Below are positions 7,099-14,675 of a stretch of DNA of 14,682 nt, piece after piece. Source of the DNA: Candidatus Omnitrophota bacterium (GTDB lineage: Bacteria; Omnitrophota; Omnitrophia; Omnitrophales; Danuiimicrobiaceae); assembly GCA_016206945.1 (NCBI GenBank), contig JACQQP010000046.1:1-14682 (forward strand), written 5' to 3'. Numbering within the stretch: position 1 is the first letter of the stretch; each line of letters starts with the position of its first letter. A program made the position numbers and the translations under genes. The notes under the pieces are model-generated. The model was not told the DNA's origin. It did not search any database and was given only the letters and a program-made list of their open reading frames with translations.

Positions 7099-7231
7099 AT
7101 CCCATCACCTCCACGTACGCCTCCTCCTCTTAAGATGAGCGGCGTATTTTCGAAGAAAATTCATGAGCACGCTTTACTCAAAGTACCAGATTGCTTCTTA
7201 AAGCGTGCTCTTGCCGTGGAGGTGATGGGAT
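7099..7231 (+). promoter_or_regulatory. Structured mtaB leader that pairs with the ribosome binding site
   Basis: Bases 7099-7115 (ATCCCATCACCTCCACG) are the exact reverse complement of 7215-7231, a 17-bp stem that contains the whole mtaB Shine-Dalgarno GGAGGTGA (7218-7225) and the first two bases of its ATG. Inside are a hairpin TACGCC (7116-7121) / GGCGTA (7141-7146), a small ATTTTC/GAAAAT hairpin (7145-7159), and a perfect 12-bp stem GAGCACGCTTTA (7165-7176) / TAAAGCGTGCTC (7199-7210). The fold would be a multi-branch junction closed by the RBS stem. Translational control is the obvious reading; a palindromic element that happens to carry the RBS is the alternative. It matches no riboswitch class I can recognise. 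Confidence 0.6.
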
Positions 7232-8543
7232 GAAGGTAAAGTTTGCGACGCTGGGTTGCCGTCTTAATCAATACGAAACCCAAGCGATTCGGGAACAATT
7301 TCTGGGACGAGGATTCGAAGAGACTCAGGATTCAAAAGAGGCGGGCGTATTTGTTTTAAATACGTGCACGGTGACAAGCGAAAGCGACCGCCAGAGCCGT
7401 TATCTGATTCGAAAATTTCACCGTGAGAATCCCGAAGCGAAAATTGTCGTTACGGGTTGTTATGTGGAACGCAATGAGCGAGAAATCCGATCGATGCCAG
7501 GAGTGACGCTTGCGGTTTTAAATCGCGAGAAATCGGAAATAGTCGATTTGTTTTCTGCAGGGGCAGGTGTTCAACCTCGCCCAATGTGCATTTCGGGCGG
7601 TTTGGTTCGTCCTTCCACAAGACGCTACAGTCCTCTTTTTATTTCGCGATTTGAAGGCCGGACTCGGGCGTACATTAAAGTTCAGGATGGTTGCAATCAT
7701 GCCTGCTCTTTCTGCAAGGTGGTTTTGGTCCGAGGTCCGGCACGATCCAGGCCGCTTGAGGAGATCGTTGAAGAAGCGAAGCGCCTGCGAGATCACGGTT
7801 TTCAAGAAGTGGTGCTCACGGGCATTCAGCTTGGCTCTTATGGTTATGATTTCGAAAAGCGTCAAATGCTCGTCGATTTGCTCAAGGCGTTGGCAGTAAT
7901 TTCTGGTTTAAAACGCGTCCGCTTAAGTTCCATCGAGCCGACGGATGTAACAGATGAATTAATAGAAGCCATGGCTTCCCTCGATCAAGTGTGTCCGCAT
8001 CTTCACATCCCACTTCAGAGTGGAGATGATCGAATTCTGGAACGAATGAACCGCCGTTACCGCAGAGAATTTTATGTCGATTTGGTTAGGCGAATCCGCC
8101 AACGAGTTAACGATTTCGTCCTTACCACTGATGTAATGGTCGGATTTCCAGGAGAGGAAGACGTCCATTTTGATCAGACGCTTGAGCTTCTGATGGAAAC
8201 CAAACCCTATAAACTCCATATATTTCCTTACAGTGCACGCGAAGGCACGCGCGCAGCCCGATTTCAGGAAGTAGTCAATGAACAAGAGGTCCGCCGAAGG
8301 AAGCAGATTCTTTTTATGCTTGAGGAGAAACTTCGTAGAAGCGTCCAAGAGCGGTTTATGGGTCGCACGATGGACGTTTTGGTTGAAGATCAACATGTGC
8401 CTCGAGGTTGGGTCTTTGGCAGAACCAATAATTTTGTAAGAGTGGGTGTTCCAAGCGAAATAGGCTGTCCTGGCGATTTCGTAAAAGTGGAGGTAAACCG
8501 AGTCGAAAATGGCGAGTTGGTAGGGGATGTTATCGACCATTAG
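7230..8543 (+). CDS. mtaB: tRNA t6A37 methylthiotransferase, MtaB-type radical SAM enzyme
   Basis: Adds a methylthio group to N6-threonylcarbamoyladenosine-37 of tRNA, next to the anticodon. The product is 437 aa, a typical length. The N-terminal UPF0004 domain has Cys10, Cys46 and Cys77 (GCRLNQYET, NTCTVTS, VTGCYVE), ligands of the auxiliary Fe-S cluster. The radical SAM site is CNHACSFC with Cys155, Cys159 and Cys162. The C-terminal TRAM domain covers about 375-437. GCRLNQYE favours MtaB over MiaB and RimO, though subfamily calls by eye carry some risk. ATG 7230 is chosen for GGAGGTGA 4 nt upstream; an earlier in-frame TTG at 7191 would place translation inside the leader stem. The start is enclosed in a strong hairpin. 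cvpA follows after 18 nt. Confidence 0.93.
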   Translation: MKVKFATLGCRLNQYETQAIREQFLGRGFEETQDSKEAGVFVLNTCTVTSESDRQSRYLIRKFHRENPEAKIVVTGCYVERNEREIRSMPGVTLAVLNREKSEIVDLFSAGAGVQPRPMCISGGLVRPSTRRYSPLFISRFEGRTRAYIKVQDGCNHACSFCKVVLVRGPARSRPLEEIVEEAKRLRDHGFQEVVLTGIQLGSYGYDFEKRQMLVDLLKALAVISGLKRVRLSSIEPTDVTDELIEAMASLDQVCPHLHIPLQSGDDRILERMNRRYRREFYVDLVRRIRQRVNDFVLTTDVMVGFPGEEDVHFDQTLELLMETKPYKLHIFPYSAREGTRAARFQEVVNEQEVRRRKQILFMLEEKLRRSVQERFMGRTMDVLVEDQHVPRGWVFGRTNNFVRVGVPSEIGCPGDFVKVEVNRVENGELVGDVIDH

Positions 8544-8561
8544 GGAAGGAGGGACGCAAGC

Positions 8562-9128
8562 GTGTCTTTTTCAACAATGATTCCGGCGCAGTTGGAGCTC
8601 GAGTGGCTTGCGCTTTGGTTTAAAATGGGTTGGTTGGACGTGGTTTTTCTGATCGTTTTCGGATTTGGTGTTTTCCTGGGTTTGCGGAAAGGACTTGCCA
8701 AGACGCTCCCGGGCTTGATTGAAGTGGTTATCGTGCAAACCGTTACCATTGAATATGGCCTGGCCATCGCGCAGAGGTTGTATGTAAAGCTGCAAGTGAT
8801 TCCGCTTGAAGCGCTTCACATCGTCCTCTTTGCTTCGCTCGCTCTCGGATTAATTGTTTTGCTTCGCCTTATGTTTCAAATGCTCGCGCTTGTGGCTTCT
8901 GTGGAGTTTAAACCGCCCATCAACAATGTGGGAGCGGCCGTTGTCGGCGGCGTTCAGTTTGTTTTATATTTAGGCCTCCTCGCCTCATTTTTAACTTTGT
9001 TACCTCTTCCTTTTATTCAGCAGACTTTTTCTGGCACATCCATCAGCGGCCCTTTTTTAGCCGAGCTGAGTCAGTCGGTTCATGATTTTTTTGTGAGATG
9101 GCTCCCAACAACGTGGCAAATCAGGTGA
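8562..9128 (+). CDS. CvpA-family integral membrane protein
   Basis: A 188-aa inner membrane protein of the CvpA/colicin V production family, whose molecular role is not settled. Four hydrophobic segments are visible at about 24-41, 49-69, 84-104 and 122-148. The first has the family signature of an acidic residue entering the membrane followed by GxxxGLRKG (WLDVVFL to LGLRKGL). GTG 8562 is chosen because AAGGAGGG (8546-8553) precedes it at a workable distance; the next in-frame ATG (8577) lies too far away. Its stop codon is part of the ribosome binding site of mpg, so the two are probably translationally linked. The usual partner mutS2 is not in view. Confidence 0.85.
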   Translation: MSFSTMIPAQLELEWLALWFKMGWLDVVFLIVFGFGVFLGLRKGLAKTLPGLIEVVIVQTVTIEYGLAIAQRLYVKLQVIPLEALHIVLFASLALGLIVLLRLMFQMLALVASVEFKPPINNVGAAVVGGVQFVLYLGLLASFLTLLPLPFIQQTFSGTSISGPFLAELSQSVHDFFVRWLPTTWQIR

Positions 9129-9132
9129 TGGG

Positions 9133-9711
9133 ATGAGGCCATTAGAACGGCCGTTTTATGAGCGCAACACTCAAGTAGTTGCTATTGAGCTCATTGGGAA
9201 AGTCCTGACGCTCCATCAAAATGGAACAGCCATAAGCGGCGTGATCGTGGAGACAGAGGCTTATTTTGGATCTGGTGATCCCGCAAGTCACGCTTATCGC
9301 GGCGTGACGCCGCGGAATCGGGTCATGTTTGGACCTGCCGGTGTCAGTTACGTTTATTTTACTTATGGAAACCATCATTGTCTTAATATCGTGACGGAAA
9401 GGGAAGATACGGCTGGAGCGGTTTTAATTCGGGCGCTTGAGCCCATTTCAGGAATGGACGTTATGAGGAAACGCCGCCCGAACGCACAGGACCAGGAATT
9501 GACCAACGGGCCTGGAAAGTTAACTCAGGCGTTTGGAATCACGCGCGAACATTCTGGGGTGGATTTGACGAAAAGTTCTTTTTTTGTGGCAGAGGGTACG
9601 GACAGCAGGTATCTGCGAATTCAGGCAGCGCCTCGAATTGGAATCAGCCGCGCCAAGGAAAAGGTGCTCAGATTTTATTTAATGGATAACCCTTTTGTAT
9701 CGACCTTGTAG
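9133..9711 (+). CDS. mpg: 3-methyladenine DNA glycosylase, AAG/Mpg family
   Basis: A base-excision repair enzyme that removes alkylated purines such as 3-methyladenine. The product is 192 aa, normal for bacterial members. Visible motifs are VETEAYFGSGDPASHAYRG, TPRNRVMFGPAG, YVYFTYGNHHCLNIV and TNGPGKL. By alignment to human AAG, Glu42 corresponds to catalytic Glu125, Tyr44 to Tyr127 and His53 to His136, so the active site looks complete. The ATG is preceded by AGGTGA (9123-9128) 4 nt away, overlapping the cvpA stop. dnaG begins 14 nt after its stop. It sits in a likely cvpA-mpg-dnaG unit. Confidence 0.95.
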   Translation: MRPLERPFYERNTQVVAIELIGKVLTLHQNGTAISGVIVETEAYFGSGDPASHAYRGVTPRNRVMFGPAGVSYVYFTYGNHHCLNIVTEREDTAGAVLIRALEPISGMDVMRKRRPNAQDQELTNGPGKLTQAFGITREHSGVDLTKSSFFVAEGTDSRYLRIQAAPRIGISRAKEKVLRFYLMDNPFVSTL

Positions 9712-9725
9712 CTTTGAGGGATGAT

Positions 9726-11516
9726 GTGGCCAGCGATCAAATCGTAGATCAAGTTCAATCGCTTAATGATATTGTGGAAGTGATTTCCGCCTACGTTCCG
9801 CTCAGACGGGCGGGGCGAAGTTTCAAAGCCACTTGTCCCTTTCACCAGGAGAAGACACCTTCCTTCATGGTCAATCCGGATAAGCAGATCTTTCATTGCT
9901 TTGGTTGCGGTGTTGGGGGAGATGTGTTTTCATTTTTGATGAAATATGAACGCATGACTTTTCCGGAGGCGCTCAAGAGGCTCGCAGAACGGGTTCACGT
10001 CCCAGTTCCTGAGTTTAAACATTCATCTCCTGAAGAACGTTCCCAGACCGAGAGGCTTTATCAAGTTTATTCAGCGGCGAATGAATTCTACCGCAGGAAT
10101 CTTAAAGACCTGGAATTGGGCAAGCCCGCTCGCGCCTATTTAGCGAAGCGCAGTTTCGGCGAGTCAGAAATGGATATTTTCCATTTAGGTTTTGCAATTC
10201 CGGAATGGAGCCATTTGTACGAATTCCTTTCAAAAAAGGGATTTGGCGAGCAGGAGCTGCTTCGTTCCGGTTTGATCGTCCGGTCAGCGCAGGCAAGGAC
10301 CTACGACCTTTTTCGAGGCCGCGTGATGTTCCCGATTTTTAACTCCCAAGGGAAAGTCATTGCGTTTGGCGGCCGCGTTTTTGGAGACGAGACGCCCAAA
10401 TATTTGAATTCGCCGGAAACGCCCATTTTCAGAAAGCGCAAGGAATTGTACGCGCTTCATCTTGCTAAACGCGCGATTCCAACAACGGGAGAAGCCAGGC
10501 GAATCCTGATTGTTGAAGGGTACCTCGATTGCATTAGACTCCATGCGAATGGTTTTCAAAATGCAGTGGCGACGCTGGGCACGTCATTGACTCCGGAGCA
10601 TGTCCAAATGTTGAAGCGGTATGCGGATGAAGCGACTGTCATTTTTGATGGTGATAAAGCGGGAGAGCAAGCTTCTTTAAGGGGGCTTGATCTGTTTCTG
10701 GAGGAGGGAATGGGAGTTAGAGTTTTGTGCCTTCCCAAGGGTTTTGATCCAGACGATATGGTACGCGTGAAAGGAAAGGAGGCGATGGCTGAACTCATCG
10801 GCCAAAGTCAGGATTTTTTTGATTTTAAGCTTCAAGTATTGCTTGGCCGCTACAATAAATCTGATTCTCTCGGCCTTCTGAAAATCACAAGTGAATTTCT
10901 CGATACTTTTTCGAAAATCAAAAGCCCCGTTTTAGTAGATCGCTATCTGAGAAAGTTGGCCGTGACGCTTGGAGTCCAAGAAAATTCCCTTCGCTCTGAA
11001 CTTAATAAATTAAGGGCGAAACTGAGTGGTCTTAAATCAGCTCGATCGGAACCGAGACCGCTCGCAGCCGAGTTGAGAAAAGCGGAGCCGCCGCTCGAAA
11101 AGCTTCTGTTAGGTCTTGTGCTCCATTATCCACCTTATCTTCGGATGTTTCAGGAGGTGTTCCCTGAGTATTCGTTTTCGGGTGAAAAGACGCGGGAAAT
11201 TTTCAATTTGTGTCACCAAATGATTCAAGAATATGGGGAACGCGAGCTGTCGCCTTCGAAATTATTAAATCGAATCAAGAACGAAGAGTCGAAAACGTTT
11301 GCCTGCCGGCTTTTGATGATAGAATGGAGCTCGGGAACGGATCGGGAACAGGCATTTCAGGATGTGTTGCGCGGTCTTCGAGGTCAAGAACGCGCAGGTC
11401 GTCTTAAAACGCTCCGCCATCAAATTGTTCAGGCAGAAGAAGCTGGAAATCAAGAATTAGTCTTGAAGTATATGAAGACGTATCAAGAGCTTTTAAGCAA
11501 ATCGGATAGTCATTAA
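9726..11516 (+). CDS. dnaG: DNA primase
   Basis: Makes RNA primers at the replication fork, acting with the DnaB helicase. The product is 596 aa from GTG 9726. The N-terminal CHC2 zinc finger has Cys37, His40, Cys58 and Cys61 (CPFHQEKTPSF, HCFGCGVGGD). The catalytic core carries the TOPRIM motifs EGYLD (264-268) and DGDKAG (308-313), and FDPDDMVR. The C-terminal part from about 450 is the helicase-binding domain, less conserved. GTG 9726 is preferred since GAGGG (9716-9720) lies 5 nt upstream and MASDQIVDQV fits the family; TTG 9714 is an alternative. The gene is followed by rpoD after 175 nt, the usual dnaG-rpoD order without rpsU nearby. Confidence 0.96.
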   Translation: MASDQIVDQVQSLNDIVEVISAYVPLRRAGRSFKATCPFHQEKTPSFMVNPDKQIFHCFGCGVGGDVFSFLMKYERMTFPEALKRLAERVHVPVPEFKHSSPEERSQTERLYQVYSAANEFYRRNLKDLELGKPARAYLAKRSFGESEMDIFHLGFAIPEWSHLYEFLSKKGFGEQELLRSGLIVRSAQARTYDLFRGRVMFPIFNSQGKVIAFGGRVFGDETPKYLNSPETPIFRKRKELYALHLAKRAIPTTGEARRILIVEGYLDCIRLHANGFQNAVATLGTSLTPEHVQMLKRYADEATVIFDGDKAGEQASLRGLDLFLEEGMGVRVLCLPKGFDPDDMVRVKGKEAMAELIGQSQDFFDFKLQVLLGRYNKSDSLGLLKITSEFLDTFSKIKSPVLVDRYLRKLAVTLGVQENSLRSELNKLRAKLSGLKSARSEPRPLAAELRKAEPPLEKLLLGLVLHYPPYLRMFQEVFPEYSFSGEKTREIFNLCHQMIQEYGERELSPSKLLNRIKNEESKTFACRLLMIEWSSGTDREQAFQDVLRGLRGQERAGRLKTLRHQIVQAEEAGNQELVLKYMKTYQELLSKSDSH

Positions 11517-11575
11517 ACTATTGATTTGGAATAAGTTAGGCATCTTTTTCCCTAAGTCAAGTTCATCCTCAAAAA

Positions 11576-11630
11576 CGCCCTTTAAGAGTGAAAAAAAGGC
11601 CGGAAAAAGGGGAGCGAAGCAATTTTTTTT
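11576..11630 (+). terminator. Weak terminator candidate between dnaG and rpoD
   Basis: CCCTTT (11578-11583) can pair with AAAGGG (11606-11611), with CGC/GCG possible below a bulge, and a T8 run follows at 11623-11630. The loop is long and the T run is several bases from the stem, so it may not work. No convincing promoter for rpoD was found in the 175-nt gap. Confidence 0.3.
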
Positions 11631-11691
11631 ATGCTAGACTATTAGTTTCGCCATAAGGCAAAATATTTCTTCTAAGCTAGATTCGGTCTGT

Positions 11692-13335
11692 ATGGGGAAG
11701 AAGAAAAAAACCAAACGGATTAAGGAGAAAGCGAGTCCCATGCCAATGGAAGTTACCGCGCCGACACAAGTTAAAGCATTTAATTATCAGGAAGTGCTGG
11801 AGAAACTTATTTCCTTGGGCAAGCGCCAAGGCTACTTGACGTATGAGCAGATCAATGATCAGCTTCCGCCGGAAGTAGCTTCCTCCGAAAAAATGGAAGA
11901 AATCATCACCGCCCTTACCGAAAAGGGAGTTGAAATCACGACCAGTTCGCTCCAAAGGGGCAACGCCATCGAAGAAAAAGCAGACTTCAAAAAGGGCAAG
12001 GATTATCTAGAGGAAGGGAAAGAACCTCTTGAGGAATTGGAACGGGCGCGTATGGATGATCCCGTGCGGACCTATTTACGCCAAATGGGTCAAATTCCGC
12101 TCCTAACGCGCAGCCAGGAAATCGAGCTGGCCAAGCGGATTGAGGACGCTGAGGAAAAGTTAAAAACAGTTGTTTTTGAAACGAAAGCAGCCCGCCATGA
12201 AGTGCTTTATTTGGCCAATCAAATCATCAGCGACGAAGTGAACCTCGAGTCCATTATTGATGAAGATCAGGAAGATAAACTTCTGCTCACCAAGCGTAAA
12301 TTGAAGGTGCTGACACGCCGCCTGCGGGCCTCGCGGAGAGATTCGGATTTAGTTCCGCTTCTTCAGTTGTTCAATTTGAATATTGGCATCGTGGAGCAGA
12401 TTATTGTCAATCTGAGGGCAAAACTTGAGGAACTTAGAGAAAACCGTAGGGAAATTACGGTTCTGAGACGGAAGAAAGTTCGTGGCGGAATCGGGGAGCT
12501 TGTGCACCGAAATCGCCAGATTTTAGATGAACTCGGCGAGCCTGAGGATACCGTTTACGAACATTTCAAGCGGATTCAGAAACGCGAGCGGGAGCTTTCG
12601 TCTGCAAAGAAGGATCTCGTAGCAGCCAATTTAAGATTGGTCGTGAGCATTGCCAAGAAGTACACCAATCGCGGGCTTTCTTTTTTGGATTTAATCCAGG
12701 AAGGCAATATTGGCTTGATGAAAGCAGTCGACAAGTTTGAATATAAGCGCGGCTATAAGTTTTCAACTTATGCCACATGGTGGATCCGGCAAGCGATTAC
12801 CCGCTCCATTGCAGACCAGGCTCGCACCATTCGCATTCCCGTGCATATGATAGAGACGATCAACAAGTTTTTCAGGGCTTCGCGGCATTTGGTTCAAGAG
12901 ACGGGTCGGGAGCCAACCCCCGAAGAAGTGGCACGCGTCATGAAAATGCCGGTTGAAAAAGTAAAGGGCATTCTCAAGATTGCTCAGGAACCCATTAGTC
13001 TTCAGACGCCGGTGGGCGACGATGGAGATACGAGCTTCGGCGATTTTATTGAGGATAAGTCCGCCGTTTCTCCTGCCAATGTCACTGCCTATTCGATGTT
13101 GAAGGAACAGATGGACGGCGTTCTGGATACGATCACCGAGCGCGAAGAGAAGGTCTTGCGGCTCAGGTTTGGCATCGGGGATGGTTATTCGAGGACGCTT
13201 GAGGAAGTGGGCCAGATTTTTAATGTGACGCGCGAACGCGTAAGGCAGATTGAAGCCAAAGCGCTCCGGAAACTTCGCCATCCAACCCGCTCGAGGAAAC
13301 TTAAGAATTTTTTGGACCTTAAATTGAGCGATTGA
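11692..13335 (+). CDS. rpoD: RNA polymerase primary sigma factor (RpoD/SigA)
   Basis: The housekeeping sigma factor, 547 aa. Region 1.1 lies near 28-83 (YQEVLEKLISLGKRQGYLTY). Region 1.2 begins DDPVRTYLRQMGQIPLL (about 122). A charged non-conserved segment fills roughly 150-290. Region 2 starts near 309 with LVAANLRLVVSIAKKYTNRG and has the -10 recognition helix YKFSTYATWWIRQAI. Region 3 is PVHMIETINK onward. Region 4 ends the protein with EEVGQIFNVTRERVRQIEAK, the -35 reader, and RSRKLKNFL. The N-terminus is uncertain: ATG 11692 has no good ribosome binding site and adds a Lys-rich tail, whereas ATG 11740 has AAGGAG (11722-11727) 12 nt before it. Its region 4 suits the TTGACA seen at 5318. 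MIP18 follows 33 nt downstream. Confidence 0.96.
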   Translation: MGKKKKTKRIKEKASPMPMEVTAPTQVKAFNYQEVLEKLISLGKRQGYLTYEQINDQLPPEVASSEKMEEIITALTEKGVEITTSSLQRGNAIEEKADFKKGKDYLEEGKEPLEELERARMDDPVRTYLRQMGQIPLLTRSQEIELAKRIEDAEEKLKTVVFETKAARHEVLYLANQIISDEVNLESIIDEDQEDKLLLTKRKLKVLTRRLRASRRDSDLVPLLQLFNLNIGIVEQIIVNLRAKLEELRENRREITVLRRKKVRGGIGELVHRNRQILDELGEPEDTVYEHFKRIQKRERELSSAKKDLVAANLRLVVSIAKKYTNRGLSFLDLIQEGNIGLMKAVDKFEYKRGYKFSTYATWWIRQAITRSIADQARTIRIPVHMIETINKFFRASRHLVQETGREPTPEEVARVMKMPVEKVKGILKIAQEPISLQTPVGDDGDTSFGDFIEDKSAVSPANVTAYSMLKEQMDGVLDTITEREEKVLRLRFGIGDGYSRTLEEVGQIFNVTRERVRQIEAKALRKLRHPTRSRKLKNFLDLKLSD

Positions 13336-13368
13336 ATCGCTTGGCATTTCCAGAAAAGGATTGAATTG

Positions 13369-13677
13369 ATGGTCACGCAGGAAGAAGTGGTGAAGGCGCT
13401 TAAGCAAGTTTATGATCCTGAAATCCCGGTCAATATCTACGATCTTGGGTTGATTTACAACATTGGCGTGGATCGGGAGCGAATTGATATCAAGATGACG
13501 CTTACGAGCGCGGGTTGCCCTTCCGCTCAACAGATTCCTGACATGGTTCGCTCGCGTCTTTTGGCCCTTCCGGAAGTTCGAAATGTCGATGTCGAAGTCG
13601 TGTGGGAACCGCAGTGGAATCCCTCGCTCATTAGTCCGGAAGGAAAAAAAATTTTAAACCTCGAGGACGAGTCTTAA
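13369..13677 (+). CDS. MIP18/DUF59 family protein, probable Fe-S assembly factor (SufT-like)
   Basis: A single-domain DUF59 protein of 102 aa. The family signature is clear: DPEIPVNIYDLGLIYNI (16-32), the conserved Cys50 in TLTSAGCPSAQQI, and the VEVVWEPQWNPSLIS end. Members help to assemble or deliver Fe-S clusters (SufT) or belong to phenylacetate oxygenase maturation (PaaD). A general maturation role is favoured, as no paa genes are present. MtaB in this window would be a possible client, which is inference only. ATG 13369 has AAAGGA (13355-13360) 8 nt upstream. It lies between rpoD and the TPR gene, 13 nt before the latter. Confidence 0.88.
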   Translation: MVTQEEVVKALKQVYDPEIPVNIYDLGLIYNIGVDRERIDIKMTLTSAGCPSAQQIPDMVRSRLLALPEVRNVDVEVVWEPQWNPSLISPEGKKILNLEDES

Positions 13678-13690
13678 AAGTTGCTTCTCA

Positions 13691-14398
13691 ATGGAGGAAG
13701 CAGAACGCCTTTACCACAAATCGGTTGCGCTCTTCCGATCCGGAAATTTAACTCAAGCGATTAGTATTCTAAAAGAAGTACTTGCCCTCAAACCAGATTT
13801 TCCGGACGCTCTTGAGACATTGGGAGTTTTGTATTCCAAGGTGGATCAACTGGACGATGCGATCGAAGTGATGAAGCGTCTTGCGCGAGTTTCTCCCAAT
13901 CACATCATGGCCCACACGAATCTTTCCCGTTTTTATATTCAAAAAGGAATGGTCCTCGAAGCCGAGCGCGAACAGGCCGAGGCGAGGAGGCTTTCTTGGA
14001 AAGCAGAGCTTCAAGCGCAAAAAGGAACCGGCCCTATCAAGCGCAAATCTCCTGAGGAACTTGCTCGCGAAGAGGAAGAAGAGATTCAAGGTAGAATCGA
14101 ACGGTATCGGAAGGTAATTGAACTTGATCCTAAAGACGTCCTCGGCTATTTTAGTTTGGGCACCGCACTTTTGGACGCGGAACGTCTTGAAGAAGCGCGA
14201 GACGCTTTTGAGAAGGCCGTCACTGTTGACGCTCATCATTCGCCTAGTTATTTTAGTTTGGGAGTTGTTTTGGAAGCTCTCGGCAGGAAGGAAGAAGCCG
14301 TTCACATTTACGAGCGGGGAATTCAGGTTGCTGACGCACGCGGTGATATGATTCCGCTTCGGAAAATGGAAGCTCGTCTTAACATGCTTCGCAAATGA
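13691..14398 (+). CDS. Tetratricopeptide repeat protein of unknown role
   Basis: A 235-aa soluble protein with no signal peptide or membrane segment. TPR units are visible at about 3-36, 37-70, 71-103, 147-180 and 181-214, with the usual pattern (for example GYFSLGTALLDAERLEEARDAFEKAVTVD). A charged linker at about 104-132, rich in Lys and Glu, splits the array into two blocks. Such repeats bind partner proteins; no partner or catalytic domain can be named. ATG 13691 has only a weak AAAAG upstream, 13 nt after the MIP18 stop, so it may be translated by coupling. It contains no cysteines, so a direct cluster-binding role next to MIP18 is unlikely. A long palindrome follows 2 nt after its stop. 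Confidence 0.88.
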   Translation: MEEAERLYHKSVALFRSGNLTQAISILKEVLALKPDFPDALETLGVLYSKVDQLDDAIEVMKRLARVSPNHIMAHTNLSRFYIQKGMVLEAEREQAEARRLSWKAELQAQKGTGPIKRKSPEELAREEEEEIQGRIERYRKVIELDPKDVLGYFSLGTALLDAERLEEARDAFEKAVTVDAHHSPSYFSLGVVLEALGRKEEAVHIYERGIQVADARGDMIPLRKMEARLNMLRK

Positions 14399-14400
14399 TC

Positions 14401-14550
14401 GAAAGCAGAAGGCAGTAGGCGGAAAGCAGGAGCAAGAGAAGAAGAAAGGTCGCTCGGGTTGGGCAGAGAAACAGGAATTTTGGGCAGATAGATGGCGTAA
14501 GACCCTTTTGTTTTAGGATTTCTGCTTTCTGCCTACTGCCTTCTGTTTTC
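14401..14550. repeat. Long inverted repeat after the TPR gene, possible terminator
   Basis: The 30-bp arm 14401-14430 matches the reverse complement of 14521-14550 at 27 of 30 positions. The arms contain the core CAGAAGGCAGTAGGC and its complement, and all three mismatches are A/G changes that would allow G-U pairing in one transcript. The 90-nt loop is purine-rich and holds no gene. A T6 run at 14557-14562 lies 6 nt after the stem. It may end transcription of the rpoD-MIP18-TPR unit, or be a dispersed low-complexity palindrome. Confidence 0.6.
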
Positions 14551-14573
14551 TAGTTGTTTTTTAACAAGGGCCC

Positions 14574-14626
14574 GTACCAACTATCAGATTAATTGTTTTT
14601 ATAAGTATCTATTCGGAAGTTGGTAC
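14574..14626. repeat. Hairpin repeat, right pair, copy 3 (inverted orientation)
   Basis: Perfect 9-bp arms GTACCAACT (14574-14582) and AGTTGGTAC (14618-14626) surround a 35-nt AT-rich loop. On the - strand the loop starts TCCGAATAGAT, resembling the other copies. It stands in the same place relative to copy 4 as copy 1 does to copy 2. Confidence 0.65.
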
Positions 14627-14629
14627 AGT

Positions 14630-14675
14630 CCTGACTTCCAATGAATAGTCTAAACATGTTTTAATGAAAGTCAGG
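14630..14675. repeat. Hairpin repeat, right pair, copy 4
   Basis: Arms CCTGACTT (14630-14637) and AAGTCAGG (14668-14675) are perfectly complementary. The loop begins CCAATGAATAG and ends TTTTAATGA. The region aligns to copy 2 at 61-118, with paired changes in the stem. Confidence 0.65.

Noticed and set aside
11629..11690. Promoter before rpoD (TATGCT or TAGACT as -10)
   Set aside because: No acceptable -35 box lies 16-18 nt upstream of any candidate.
12763..13530. 255-codon open frame on the - strand opposite the end of rpoD and the MIP18 gene
   Set aside because: It overlaps two strongly conserved genes, has no recognisable domain or ribosome binding site, and is explained by their codon use. 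The same holds for the long - strand frame opposite mtaB at 7959-8540.
14574..14675. Integron attC sites
   Set aside because: The hairpins do not end in the RYYYAAC / GTTRRRY core sites, no integrase is present, and the neighbours are housekeeping genes, not cassettes.
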